From: Desulfurococcales archaeon | GTDB taxonomy: Archaea > Thermoproteota > Thermoprotei_A > Sulfolobales > NBVN01 | DNA length: 33,125 bases | Direction: 5' to 3' | Assembly: GCA_027002995.1 (NCBI GenBank) | Contig: JALWZB010000151.1 | Span: 1-33,125 of the forward strand | Part shown: piece after piece, positions 8,130-17,018 of the stretch | How positions within the stretch are numbered: the stretch's first letter is position 1 | Layout: every line of letters starts with the position of its first letter | Translations under genes and position numbers: made by a program | The notes under the pieces: model-generated | Seen by the model: only the letters and a program-made list of their open reading frames with translations | What the model was told of the DNA's origin: nothing | Database searches by the model: none

Positions 8130-8974
8130 ATCCTCCTGATGGCCTGAATGATGTGCTTCTTCGTGAGTATACCCACTAAGTAATCGTGCTCGTCAACAAC
8201 CGGCAGCGTCCCTATGCCGTTCTTCACCATGACGTCAGCAGCGCGCGCTAAGTCCTCATTCGGCCTGATCGTGATTGGGTCAGGGGTCATGATGTCCCCA
8301 GCTAACGGTAACGTGTATATGCGTATGACCCCCTCAAAACCCCTTCCAGTGATTCCGGAGCGCTTGTAATACTTGACCCTCTTGCGCGTCACGCTTTCCA
8401 TGTTAAGGAACATTATATCAGACTTCGTTATGACTCCCACAGGCTTATTGCCCTCAGTAACCACTACCTTGCCTAATCGCGTCTCGTTCATAAGGTCTAT
8501 GACGTAGTAAAGGTTATGCGTTTTCTGAACCGTCGGGACCTTCGGTTCCATGAAGTCATTCACCTTTGCCTTCCCATGATACCTCTCGGCGTAAGCCCTG
8601 ATCAGGTCGGCCTTAGTTATTATGCCTACGGGTTTCCGCGACTTCTCTATAACAAGTAATGACCCTATATTCCTCCGTAGCATTGCTTGGGCTGCTGCCT
8701 TAATGGTTCTGCCGGGCTGTATTGCGTATACTGGGTAAGACATGATTTCGTACGCCATGATGTTAGATAATGGCTTAATGTAGCGCTTCCTATTGTAGAC
8801 TATCCTGATGAAGTCGCTCTTGCTTATTATTCCGGAGACGTTCCCGTTGTTATCTGTAATTACTATCTTACCTATGCGGTGACGCATCATTAGGTTCCTT
8901 ATGTGGGCTAGGTTGTCGTTCTTATACGCAGTTATTACGGGGCTACTCATGTACGTAACTACGCGGGGCGGCAC
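8126..8974 (-). CDS. Four-CBS-domain protein 2
   Basis: A 282-residue protein with four CBS repeats, at about 8-56, 74-131, 142-192 and 228-281. Examples of the pattern are VSGIISKSD, SYPVYAIQPGRTIKAAA, IGSLLVIE, PVGIITKADL, VTEGNKPVGVITKSD and MTPDPITIRPNEDLARAADV. A basic linker between repeats 3 and 4 (TRKRVKYYKRSGITGRGFEG) is the only segment outside the repeats. There is no enzyme domain. It lies 14 bases after the next upstream CBS gene and overlaps the following one. The paralogues look related but diverged, so this is an old tandem expansion, not a recent duplication. Confidence 0.85.
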   Translation of the reverse strand: MPPRVVTYMSSPVITAYKNDNLAHIRNLMMRHRIGKIVITDNNGNVSGIISKSDFIRIVYNRKRYIKPLSNIMAYEIMSYPVYAIQPGRTIKAAAQAMLRRNIGSLLVIEKSRKPVGIITKADLIRAYAERYHGKAKVNDFMEPKVPTVQKTHNLYYVIDLMNETRLGKVVVTEGNKPVGVITKSDIMFLNMESVTRKRVKYYKRSGITGRGFEGVIRIYTLPLAGDIMTPDPITIRPNEDLARAADVMVKNGIGTLPVVDEHDYLVGILTKKHIIQAIRRM

Positions 8975-8988
8975 GATCTACACCCCCA

Positions 8989-9939
8989 TTAACCTGCTAC
9001 TGTGCCGTAGAGGATGTCCCTTGCCGTAATTATTCCTTTTAGCTCACCTCCCTGAATCACCAGCAGTGACCCCACCTTCTTCACGTTCATTATCGACGCA
9101 GCCTCACCTATGTCGGCCTCGGGGCTTATGGTCAGAACGTCCGTACGCATGACGTCAGAGACGGGAAGGTTGAGTAGTTCGTCTATGGTCTTCCGCTTCA
9201 GTATCGTGAATACCTTGTGGCTACCTATGAATCCTGTTACGTCCTTACATGACAGCATACCCGCTACGACGCCGTCCTTAACTACCGGTAATCTCCTCAC
9301 ACCGGTGTTTACCATGGTTTTCATCGCCTTACCGAGGCTCGTGTCCACCGTCACGTATATTACGTTCTCGGTCATCACATCCTTTACCAGGACGCCTGTT
9401 ACCTTGCCTGTTAGGTACTTTATTAGTGACCTCTCCGTTATGAGCCCAACGTACTTTCCGTCCTTGTCGGTTACGGGTACGGCCCCAATACCGTACTTTA
9501 TCATTACCTCGAGTAGTTGGGGTAAGGTCATGTCAGTCGAAACCGTTATTGGGTTATTCCTCATTACGTTGTCTACAGGCACGTCTAGCGCGTCGTAGAC
9601 GGAGTTTAGGTTGCGGCTGAGTATTATGTTGTAGCGAGGTCCGCCGCCCAGGTAGTCGATGATGTCCATCCCCGTAACCACACCACTTACGAGGTCCTTC
9701 GATGATAGTATGGGTATCATCCTGTATCCTGACTCGTACATGAGCTCAGTGACCTTTAGGATAGGTGTCTGCTCGGAGGCGACAGGCACGTCCCGTATTA
9801 TTACTGGTTGAAGTTCGGAGGGTTTCTTATGTATTCTGTCATTGAAGTTCGGGGTCCCGTCACTACGTAACCAGCGGTTTCTTTCACGTATTCTCCTATA
9901 TACGTATACCTTAACCAATTCTCTCAGACCTCCAAACAA
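8989..9939 (-). CDS. Four-CBS-domain protein 3 with basic N-terminal extension
   Basis: A 316-residue protein with four CBS repeats (about 45-97, 118-176, 185-236, 260-313). Characteristic segments are VMRNNPITVSTDMTLPQLLE, YVGLITERSLIKYL, VMTENVIYVTVDTSLGKAM and GELKGIITARDIL. It differs from its neighbours in a 40-residue N-terminal extension rich in arginine and lysine (VYVYRRIRERNRWLR) before the first repeat. That extension could bind nucleic acid or a partner, but no known motif is visible. It begins 2 bases after the upstream CBS gene ends, so the four genes are almost certainly one transcript. Confidence 0.85.
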   Translation of the reverse strand: MFGGLRELVKVYVYRRIRERNRWLRSDGTPNFNDRIHKKPSELQPVIIRDVPVASEQTPILKVTELMYESGYRMIPILSSKDLVSGVVTGMDIIDYLGGGPRYNIILSRNLNSVYDALDVPVDNVMRNNPITVSTDMTLPQLLEVMIKYGIGAVPVTDKDGKYVGLITERSLIKYLTGKVTGVLVKDVMTENVIYVTVDTSLGKAMKTMVNTGVRRLPVVKDGVVAGMLSCKDVTGFIGSHKVFTILKRKTIDELLNLPVSDVMRTDVLTISPEADIGEAASIMNVKKVGSLLVIQGGELKGIITARDILYGTVAG

Positions 9940-9941
9940 AC

Positions 9942-10733
9942 TTATCTAAGATAAGCTGAGCAAGCATCACCTCTATCTATGATCCCTACTAGCTGTCCCT
10001 TGTCATTAACTACTGGCACGCGTCCAATATCATTCCTAACCAGTATCATCGCCACCTCCGCAAGCTTAGTGTAGGGCTTCACAGTTATTGGTGGGGATCT
10101 CATGGCCTCACTGACCCTCGCTCCGTGTCTAGGGCCGGACTCGGACTCCAGCTCTATCCTAGTGTACCCTTTACGAAGCAGGTCGTGCTGCGTTATGATT
10201 CCTACGACGTACATGTCCTTACGCCTGACTACCGGGAACCCGCTGTAGTTAAGTCTAACCATTTTCCTCCAGAGCTTACTTATGAAGTCGTCCGGGTACA
10301 CGTATTCCACATCGGTAGTCATGATGTTCTCGGCCCTTAGGCTGTGCTTGGGGTGATCCCTGTTAAGCACCTCCTTAAGGTAGGACGTTAGTGACAGGAC
10401 ACCGACGTACCTATTTGAGGGTTCCTTAGTGACCGGGACGAACCACTCGTCAAGTTCTATCATCACCTTAAATGCCCTCTCACCGTCCTCGTCTGGTTTA
10501 AACGTGAGTCTAGGGGTGTCCATGACGTCCTTCACCAGGGCATTCGACCTAGTTGAGGAGAGGGCAAGTACCTCTTTCCGCTCAATTACCCCTACAAGTG
10601 TGCCCGACTCGTTCACCACGGGGAGCATGCGGAGGGCGAGGTCACGCATTAGTGCTCGGGCATGCGTGAGTAAGTCATTAGGGGAGATCTTAGGGTAGAA
10701 GCGATCTACAAAGGAGAGTACACGCAATTTCAC
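9942..10733 (-). CDS. Four-CBS-domain protein 4 (first of the CBS run)
   Basis: A 263-residue protein with four CBS repeats (about 10-58, 67-122, 136-190, 206-260). The pattern is shown by RMLPVVNESGTLVGVIERKEVL, VMDTPRLTFKPDE, IMTTDVEYVYPDD, SGFPVVRR and IGRVPVVNDKGQLVGIIDRGD. There are no other domains. It starts at GTG 10733, and a TATA-like sequence at 10759-10765 sits about 29 bp upstream. The CBS run may therefore have its own promoter even though the NFACT gene lies on the same strand 57 bases before. Confidence 0.85.
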   Translation of the reverse strand: MKLRVLSFVDRFYPKISPNDLLTHARALMRDLALRMLPVVNESGTLVGVIERKEVLALSSTRSNALVKDVMDTPRLTFKPDEDGERAFKVMIELDEWFVPVTKEPSNRYVGVLSLTSYLKEVLNRDHPKHSLRAENIMTTDVEYVYPDDFISKLWRKMVRLNYSGFPVVRRKDMYVVGIITQHDLLRKGYTRIELESESGPRHGARVSEAMRSPPITVKPYTKLAEVAMILVRNDIGRVPVVNDKGQLVGIIDRGDACSAYLR

Positions 10734-10758
10734 ACCATTTTATGATCAGTTCCAAAGC

Positions 10759-10765
10759 ATTTATC
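10759..10765 (-). promoter_or_regulatory. TATA-like box before the CBS gene run
   Basis: ATAAATG on the minus strand, within an AT-rich stretch between the NFACT stop and the first CBS gene. The distance of about 29 bp to the GTG at 10733 predicts a nearly leaderless transcript. Confidence 0.4.
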
Positions 10766-10790
10766 GTTTAACACCTAATAATACAATGCC

Positions 10791-12755
10791 CTAATCGATG
10801 GAAACCTTTTTAAGGATCCTTGATGTGCCGGGGATAAACTTAAGGAGGGTTTCGGAATTCAAGCCACTTAACCTGTACTTTAGCTTCTTGAGGAATGCGA
10901 GAAATTCATTAGCTATCTTAGCTGGGTGTTCGTCTCCCGGCACTAATACGAAGTAAGCTATGGATTTCCTACGAACTAAGTTCTCCGGTCCCACTATTAT
11001 GGTGTAGTACTTATTCTCGAGGACCTCCACACCTATTGCTAGTTCAAGCGGTATAGCACGTATGTAGTTACGTTTGCCGTACACCATGAAGGACCCTGTT
11101 GGGAGGTATTGGCCGGGGGGTGGTGACTTGCTGACTTGCCTCCCCCAAACCCAGTAAGCATCAAGGGCGGCAACGCCTTCGTGCCATGCCTTGCTGTAGG
11201 AGACAGCAAGTACCGAAACCTCCCAGAGATCCTCTGGCGGCGGTTGCCTTCCTTCACACTTAATCACGAAGACGGGGGCGCCATGTATGTCTGCGTGAAG
11301 GAAGATGTCGTCATCGTTTAAGTACTTCCTAACGACCTTCTCGTTTTGCTGCGCGTTTCTCCCTCCTATTGCTAGGAACCCGTTTGACGTGATGATCCAG
11401 TGAAAGTGCATGTACCATTCACTTCTCGGAAGCAACGTGACTTTAGATTGCTCCTCCTTGAGGCGAGAGAGTTTTTCACGTAGTTTCTTCTCAAGATCCT
11501 TTATCGCCTGCTCCGACCTCTCCACCTTCTTCATGAGCTTGCCGTACTCTTTACGCATGCTGAAGTATGTGGAGTTAATGTCCTGAGTGACGCTAAGTTC
11601 AACCTCAACGTCATCGATAGTTACTGTGAATACGCCTTTACGGGGGTTGTAGGAATCCACATGACATAAGTCCTTAACGTGTCCCCACCCGCTCCTCCTG
11701 ACAGTATTGTGGACGCATTCCCAAATCTCCTCGAGTTTCGGATAGTTTCTCTCGAACACCGTTAAGATCCTCCTTAACCTCCCACAGCGTTCCTTGAGGG
11801 ACCTTAGCTCGTTGAGGGCGTTTTCAATGGTTCTCTTAATCTTCTCGACCTCCGCGTCAGCTGGTAGGAGTGTTCTTCGCTTCTCGACCTCCGTTTCTAG
11901 CCTAGCGAAGTAATCGTCAATAGCTGAGTTAAAAGACTCGTAACTTAAGATACGGCATGCGGCAGGGATATTGCTTGGCTTGAATGGGTGGAACGCTACG
12001 GGCTTCCCGTCACACTCAATTATCACGGGGCTCGGCTCCTCCAGAACCTTAGTTATGAACTTAACAATCATTTCACGTATCTTCGCGACATCATCGAGGC
12101 TAACGGCACTCGCACTTAATCTACGAAGTTCCTCGCTTAGCACCTCATTAACTACCTCGGGTGGTATACCTAACCCACGTATTAAGGCCGAGCCTAGGGA
12201 GCCCCTCGACGCTACTAACGATTCGTGCCACTTGCTAGGCGGTTCTTTCAGGGGGTTTGGAAGCGATGGCGGGTAAGCATAAGGCTTACCTGGTCTCACA
12301 ACCCGGTCCTTAACCGTTAAGTCGGCAGTTGATACGAGCACTTTCCCTGAATCCTTATCTACTAACGCTGCTATGCCCCTAGGCATTAACTCTATTATCA
12401 ATATCCCGGACTTCACGCCTCCCCCGCTAACCACTAGCTCTATAATGCGCTCGAACTCGTGTTGACGTACCTCTACTATGCGGGAGTTCCTCAGAAATCT
12501 CCTAAAGATTGGTACGCGCCCGCCGAGTCCCTTCTCACCAACGTATTTCGTTATGTTCGCTCTAACCCCAGGATCAGCACGTAGGAACAGCAACTTACCA
12601 TCTCTTGTCCTCACCTTCAGGAAGAGGGCGTCCTTGGAAGAACCTACAGAATAAATGTTATCTATGAAGGAGTTCGTAATCATCTCTGCCAGCTCCTTAG
12701 TTAGGACAGCAACATCTAAAGCCGATAACCTGTTCTTTGGCTTAGCGCTTGTCAC
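10791..12755 (-). CDS. NFACT / Rqc2-type ribosome quality-control protein
   Basis: Archaeal relative of eukaryotic NEMF/Rqc2 and bacterial RqcH, which bind stalled large ribosomal subunits and can recruit tRNA to add C-terminal tails. The NFACT-N domain begins LDVAVLTKELAEMI (13-26) with DNIYSVG (32-38). A helix-hairpin-helix and a long coiled coil occupy about 280-440. The NFACT-R domain carries WYMHFHWIITSNGFLAIGGR and DIFLHADIHGAPVFVIK. The length of 654 residues is typical. Where many homologues have an Asp-Arg pair, this protein reads FERIIEL (Glu102-Arg103); the corresponding Asp and Arg in yeast Rqc2 matter for tailing. The GTG start overlaps the upstream methyltransferase by 14 bases. 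Older databases call this family fibronectin-binding protein. Confidence 0.9.
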   Translation of the reverse strand: MTSAKPKNRLSALDVAVLTKELAEMITNSFIDNIYSVGSSKDALFLKVRTRDGKLLFLRADPGVRANITKYVGEKGLGGRVPIFRRFLRNSRIVEVRQHEFERIIELVVSGGGVKSGILIIELMPRGIAALVDKDSGKVLVSTADLTVKDRVVRPGKPYAYPPSLPNPLKEPPSKWHESLVASRGSLGSALIRGLGIPPEVVNEVLSEELRRLSASAVSLDDVAKIREMIVKFITKVLEEPSPVIIECDGKPVAFHPFKPSNIPAACRILSYESFNSAIDDYFARLETEVEKRRTLLPADAEVEKIKRTIENALNELRSLKERCGRLRRILTVFERNYPKLEEIWECVHNTVRRSGWGHVKDLCHVDSYNPRKGVFTVTIDDVEVELSVTQDINSTYFSMRKEYGKLMKKVERSEQAIKDLEKKLREKLSRLKEEQSKVTLLPRSEWYMHFHWIITSNGFLAIGGRNAQQNEKVVRKYLNDDDIFLHADIHGAPVFVIKCEGRQPPPEDLWEVSVLAVSYSKAWHEGVAALDAYWVWGRQVSKSPPPGQYLPTGSFMVYGKRNYIRAIPLELAIGVEVLENKYYTIIVGPENLVRRKSIAYFVLVPGDEHPAKIANEFLAFLKKLKYRLSGLNSETLLKFIPGTSRILKKVSID

Positions 12756-13374
12756 GGCCCTCCCTCGAACTAGTGTTATTCTTAGGTTGCTGACACTTAA
12801 CTATTCGTATGAGTTCGCGCCCGCTCCTAATGACGCTCTCGTAGAAGGGGTTTGAACTTCCATAGCATGCAGTCCTCTCCACCCCTTCACCACAGACTAC
12901 GGTGAAGGCCATTACCCCAGAACCTCTGCAGAGACGCTTGGCCTCCTGAACAAGGTTATTTACGGGATCCTCACACCTAAAAACGGATATTGAGAATATT
13001 ACGTCAGCTACTTCATCCCGGAAAGGTAGGCTAGCGGCGTCCCCTGCAATTAGGTCTGTAATTACGTCTAATTTGTTCACTCTCTTCTTTGCTATCTCTA
13101 AAATATTTAAGCTAAGGTCAATACCCACGTAGTAATACGTTCTCATAGTAAGCAATCTACTTAATTCCTCAGTTATCAATGACGTACCGCACCCAACGTC
13201 AATCACTACTAAGTCCTCTTTGCAGGGAATGTTCCCGGGTGCCTGAAGAACTGCGAAGATGTGGTCGTACTTGCGTAATTGTTCATCGCCGTATAATTCA
13301 TCGTAAGAGGACGCTATGGTGTCATACCACGTCATAACATCGTCTGCGTCTACCCTATTAGAGGGGGTCTTCAT
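12742..13374 (-). CDS. Class I SAM-dependent methyltransferase, substrate unknown
   Basis: A 210-residue protein with a Rossmann-type SAM-binding fold. Motif I is VVIDVGCGTSLITEEL (about 56-71), the acidic ribose-binding residue is in YYVGIDLS (81-88), LIAGDAASLPF (about 107-117) is motif II-like, and VADVIFSISVFR follows. The N-terminal WYDTIASSYDELYG is typical of the ubiquinone/menaquinone-type methyltransferase superfamily, but the substrate cannot be read from this. The ATG start at 13374 is preceded by GGGAGGGGGG-type purines, a plausible ribosome-binding site. It overlaps the NFACT start by 14 bases, suggesting coupled expression and perhaps a role linked to translation, which is inference. 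Confidence 0.8.
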   Translation of the reverse strand: MKTPSNRVDADDVMTWYDTIASSYDELYGDEQLRKYDHIFAVLQAPGNIPCKEDLVVIDVGCGTSLITEELSRLLTMRTYYYVGIDLSLNILEIAKKRVNKLDVITDLIAGDAASLPFRDEVADVIFSISVFRCEDPVNNLVQEAKRLCRGSGVMAFTVVCGEGVERTACYGSSNPFYESVIRSGRELIRIVKCQQPKNNTSSREGRDKR

Positions 13375-13404
13375 GGAGCTCCCCCCTCCCGTGGGTTTTC
13401 AAGG

Positions 13405-13713
13405 TCATCCTAGGAACCTAACAAGTGCTTCGTAAGCGGCAACCCAAGCTATGAATTCCAAAGAGTAGTACAGCGTTATAGCCTTCTTTAGACATCCCTG
13501 AAGGGTGGCTCGCCGACATAGGATGTAGGTTATCGGGAAGTAACTCACAGCGTAAAGCCCAAGCAGTAATGCATCACCAGCCGGGCTTCCTAAGGTGGCG
13601 TGGATCAGGGGCGTTATGATAGCTAGCGCAACGCCACTCACTACAGCAAGTATGGACTTCTGGATCGCTAGTGTGCGTTCCATGCGTTTCGCATTATTCA
13701 AGGCTTCACTCAT
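13405..13713 (-). CDS. Small three-helix membrane protein (possibly EMC6-like)
   Basis: A 102-residue protein with a short charged N-terminal segment (MSEALNNAKRMERT) and three predicted membrane helices at about 19-42, 45-65 and 79-99. The charged loop CRRATLQGCLKK lies between helices 2 and 3. Size and topology resemble archaeal relatives of the membrane insertase subunit EMC6, but I cannot confirm this by sequence alone. It lies 31 bases before the methyltransferase and upstream of the ribosome quality-control gene. A link to membrane-protein biogenesis would be interesting but is not shown. Confidence 0.6.
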   Translation of the reverse strand: MSEALNNAKRMERTLAIQKSILAVVSGVALAIITPLIHATLGSPAGDALLLGLYAVSYFPITYILCRRATLQGCLKKAITLYYSLEFIAWVAAYEALVRFLG

Positions 13714-13734
13714 CTCAAATCACCGGGTGCTGCT

Positions 13735-14304
13735 TCACTGTGTGAAGTATTGCCGTAGTAGGCTAGCAGCGTCCTTTAATTGTTTTAGTATTCTTTCGAG
13801 CCCTTCCTTATCATCGCAGGCGATGCGTGTTGGTGTTGGCGGAGACGTTAGCGAGTATGTGTCAGCACTTCCTTTGATCGGCAGTATCTGTGTGGTTCGT
13901 CGGCGGCACACAATGAGTGTGGGGACGCCGTTAATTTCAAGTACTCCTCTCCCCTCATGAGTGCTCCTAACGTACCTAGCACATATTTTCTTGAGGTGTT
14001 TCTCAATTTCCCTAGGGCACCCGTGCTCTGGCGTTGTTTCTGAACGCGGTAAATCTTCGTGGGGTATGATAGCGGTAATAAGTGCCTCGCAGTATGAAGA
14101 TACCTGGTTAATTCTCTTTATGAGTTCCTGAACCCTACTTGGGGCGTCCCCACCTAAACTGCTGAAATGTATGCGTGCATGAAACGCGTTGGACGCTGGG
14201 TCAGTATACTTTATAGAGACGTTGTGTTCTTTGCAGACTCTGTAAAGCTTTACGAAGCCTCCTTTGGAAACACCCATTATCTCTATGCGTAGAATTACTC
14301 GCAT
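13735..14304 (-). CDS. Conserved-looking protein of unknown function
   Basis: A 189-residue protein that I do not recognise. The N-terminal half (MRVILRIEIMGVSKGGFVKLYRV) reads like an alpha/beta module with alternating hydrophobic strands and an amphipathic helix around 55-72 (SRVQELIKRINQVSSY). The second half contains a strand-rich segment (GVLEINGVPTLIVCRRRT, about 119-136) and a C-terminal helix (LERILKQLKDAASLLRQYF). Several cysteines are scattered, with no CxxC pair. There is no signal peptide or membrane segment. Its ATG overlaps the last 10 bases of the helicase gene, strong evidence that it is translated and co-transcribed with it. Confidence 0.65.
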   Translation of the reverse strand: MRVILRIEIMGVSKGGFVKLYRVCKEHNVSIKYTDPASNAFHARIHFSSLGGDAPSRVQELIKRINQVSSYCEALITAIIPHEDLPRSETTPEHGCPREIEKHLKKICARYVRSTHEGRGVLEINGVPTLIVCRRRTTQILPIKGSADTYSLTSPPTPTRIACDDKEGLERILKQLKDAASLLRQYFTQ

Positions 14305-17018
14305 CCCCCAACACCCTCTAAGTACGTCACGGCATTTCGTATGAGGAGATGTAATAGCTTCTTAGGCACGTTATAGTAAACTAAAGAGTGGTTTCCGTAG
14401 ACCGTACTTACCTTAAGTTTGAAGATTTCGGGGCTATCTATTTCATCGACTAACCTGTTAATGGAGCTATCGTCAAGCCTGACCAATATTGACTTCCCCG
14501 AGTCGTACCTATCGGTGTACACCGTAACAACGTACGGAGTTCTAGATGAGACGTTAAAGCAGTCCTTAAATAGATCGGACGCTAACTCAGGCAATTCATC
14601 AGCCAGCGCCCACCTCTGCTGCCCATCGAAGGTATCGTAAAAGTAAACAACTCGAAGGTTCCCCCTAAACCTGCGCATAGCCTTCAACTTCCGCTCAACG
14701 TACTTCTCTGGCAGGCCCGTAATTTCCGAGATCTCCGCTACTGTGAGGGCCATGCCACGTAACGCTTCCGCTATAACATGCCATGAGCCACCATACCATG
14801 GCCTAAGTGGTGGTGCGTTAAGTATGAACTTGGCAATCGAGGAGAGCCCGCTCGCGCAAGCAGGTCTAATGTTGATTTCCCCGCGCAGAAATCTCTTCAC
14901 TCTCTCCACGTTACCTGCGCCATTATCAAACTCCCAAAGCACTTGCTTGATCGCCTCCCTCACCACTAATGGGTGCTTTAAAGTGGCAAACGTTGGTAGT
15001 AGCTCCCTCAACTTCATCTGAAAATGCGGGGAAATCTTTATGGCCTCCTTAATCAGGTCGTCCGGCTCTAAGGGCAGGTCCTTCATTGCCTTAAGGATCT
15101 CCTCGAAAGCCTCGACAGCTATGCCTACAGGAGAGACTTTCAGCTTAACCGTGCCCATACCGCCGGAGAGGGCGATGTATGATAGCACGTACCCGAGGAG
15201 TTCAAAGAACTTATGTCCCTGAGGACCGTAAAGTACCGTCATGTCCTCATACTTTTCCAGAAGCATGTGGTTCTCATCCACGCAGAACATCTTCGGATTC
15301 ACATGATTAGCGGTCCTTACGCCATTGAGTATATCATCGCTGCATGCTTGGCAAGCCTCGCAGTTGCAGAGGCATGAGAAGAGGTGCTCAGTTATTAAGT
15401 TACTGTAGCTTAATAGGGATCCGCGCCACGAAGGTATCTCGCCCTCGCCCTTAGCTGGTCTTACGTTCACGACCCTATGAATGACGTCAATGTTAACTAC
15501 GTCCCATGTTTTGCCCCCTATCTTGACCCTATCCCATGGCCTCAGGTACTTCATTACGTAGGCCGTGTCGAGGCTCCCTATCTCCCTGTCGCCGACCTTC
15601 ACCGTGAATTTTTCGTCGTTGTTCGGTATTAGCGAGAAGAACTTCCTTATGTCACCGCCAGCACCTTCTTTACTCCATAGCTTGAAGAAGTAACCGCCCA
15701 GGCTTAATTTGCCATTGACTGTCTTTATAATGCCTTTGTCTTCAAGTAGCTCTATGATACCCTTGACGTCGATGTCCCTGCAGGGCGGAATGGAGTGAAT
15801 TATTGATTGGAACTCACTCACGCTGATCCCTTCCTTACTCAGTGCGCATCCTATGGCTTCCCTAGCGACTACGTCTATGAAGCAAGGCAGTTTAGATGGT
15901 GGCTCAAGTACGCCTCTCTCAGCTAAGGACTTCACCGCTAGCGAGAGTACGTAATCAAGGTCGTTGTCCGTCACGATTATGGCTTCACTAACTTTACCTA
16001 TGGCATGGCCTGCACGCCCAGCGCGCTGAAGTAGTGACGTAACGGATGTTGGGGGCCCGACATGCACTATTCGATCAACGTTACCCACATCTACGCCAAG
16101 TTCCAGGGTTTTCGTCGCGACTACAACGTCTATTCCGCCCTCCTTTAACTTATGCTCTATTTCCTCCTTACTGCGGCCGGAGATTGAGGAATGATGTACC
16201 GCTACTCTCGAGAGGTCGTTTAGGTAGCTATGTATCCTCTCGGCTAGGCTACGTGAGTTAACGAATATTATCACTTTCTCTCCCTTGTATTGCGACATGA
16301 CGCTCCTCAGCGCGGTCTTCAGGTCCTGATCACGTATGACCTTAATGGAGTACCTCTTGCGTCCTCCAATTACGGCCTTGACCTTGCGCTTGGAGGAACC
16401 AAGAAAGGGTTCAAGCATGCTTAATGGATCGGGCATCGTCGCAGATAAAGCAACTACCTGGAAGTCCCCAGATATGCGGCGTAGTCGTTCAAGCAGTATT
16501 GCCAGTTGAAGCCCTCTTTTCGCGGTGGCTATTTCATGTAACTCGTCTATGACGACCCACCGAACGTTCCTCAAGTAATTACGGATTGTTGGTGACATAT
16601 CCAAGTCTATTTCCAGGCTCTCAGGTGTTGTTATCAGGACGTGCGGCACCCTCCTGAGCCTCTCCTTCCGTTCTCTCGCCGAAATATCGCCGTGTTTCCT
16701 AGCAACTACGAAGCCTTGGGGCTCGAAGATCCTCCTCAGCCTCTTCGTGAGGTCATTAATCAATGCTCTGAGGGGCGTGATGTATAGTAGCGCTACGGGC
16801 TTAACCCCCTCTTCCAACATCTTCGCTAGGATCGGCACGACAGCGGCTTCAGTCTTACCGCTACCCGTTGGGGCGGAGATCACCACATTATACCCGCTAA
16901 TTATTGCCTCCGACGCCACCACCTGATGCGGAAATGGAACTACCCCTAACTCACCGAAAAGCTCGAGGCACCTCCCTACGGTATCCGCGCTTACGCTGCT
17001 CTCCTTATCCAACTTCAC
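14295..17018 (-). CDS. Lhr-type superfamily 2 DNA/RNA helicase with cysteine-rich insert
   Basis: ATP-dependent helicase of the archaeal Lhr-like group, implicated in DNA repair and nucleic-acid remodelling. From GTG 17018 it has the Q-motif region FPHQ (29-32), Walker A APTGSGKT (49-56), motif Ia TPLRALIND, DELH (158-161), SAT (192-194), then HHSSISG, LELGVDVGNVDRIVHVGPP and LLQRAGRAGH of the second RecA domain. A long C-terminal region follows with winged-helix-like and Lhr-core segments. The frame is open to 17255, but that extra 79-residue N-terminus lies antisense to the zinc-ribbon gene and looks non-coding. An unusual cluster, CLCNCEACQAC, sits at 15341-15375. The length of 907 residues fits the family. 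Confidence 0.92.
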   Translation of the reverse strand: MKLDKESSVSADTVGRCLELFGELGVVPFPHQVVASEAIISGYNVVISAPTGSGKTEAAVVPILAKMLEEGVKPVALLYITPLRALINDLTKRLRRIFEPQGFVVARKHGDISARERKERLRRVPHVLITTPESLEIDLDMSPTIRNYLRNVRWVVIDELHEIATAKRGLQLAILLERLRRISGDFQVVALSATMPDPLSMLEPFLGSSKRKVKAVIGGRKRYSIKVIRDQDLKTALRSVMSQYKGEKVIIFVNSRSLAERIHSYLNDLSRVAVHHSSISGRSKEEIEHKLKEGGIDVVVATKTLELGVDVGNVDRIVHVGPPTSVTSLLQRAGRAGHAIGKVSEAIIVTDNDLDYVLSLAVKSLAERGVLEPPSKLPCFIDVVAREAIGCALSKEGISVSEFQSIIHSIPPCRDIDVKGIIELLEDKGIIKTVNGKLSLGGYFFKLWSKEGAGGDIRKFFSLIPNNDEKFTVKVGDREIGSLDTAYVMKYLRPWDRVKIGGKTWDVVNIDVIHRVVNVRPAKGEGEIPSWRGSLLSYSNLITEHLFSCLCNCEACQACSDDILNGVRTANHVNPKMFCVDENHMLLEKYEDMTVLYGPQGHKFFELLGYVLSYIALSGGMGTVKLKVSPVGIAVEAFEEILKAMKDLPLEPDDLIKEAIKISPHFQMKLRELLPTFATLKHPLVVREAIKQVLWEFDNGAGNVERVKRFLRGEINIRPACASGLSSIAKFILNAPPLRPWYGGSWHVIAEALRGMALTVAEISEITGLPEKYVERKLKAMRRFRGNLRVVYFYDTFDGQQRWALADELPELASDLFKDCFNVSSRTPYVVTVYTDRYDSGKSILVRLDDSSINRLVDEIDSPEIFKLKVSTVYGNHSLVYYNVPKKLLHLLIRNAVTYLEGVGGCE

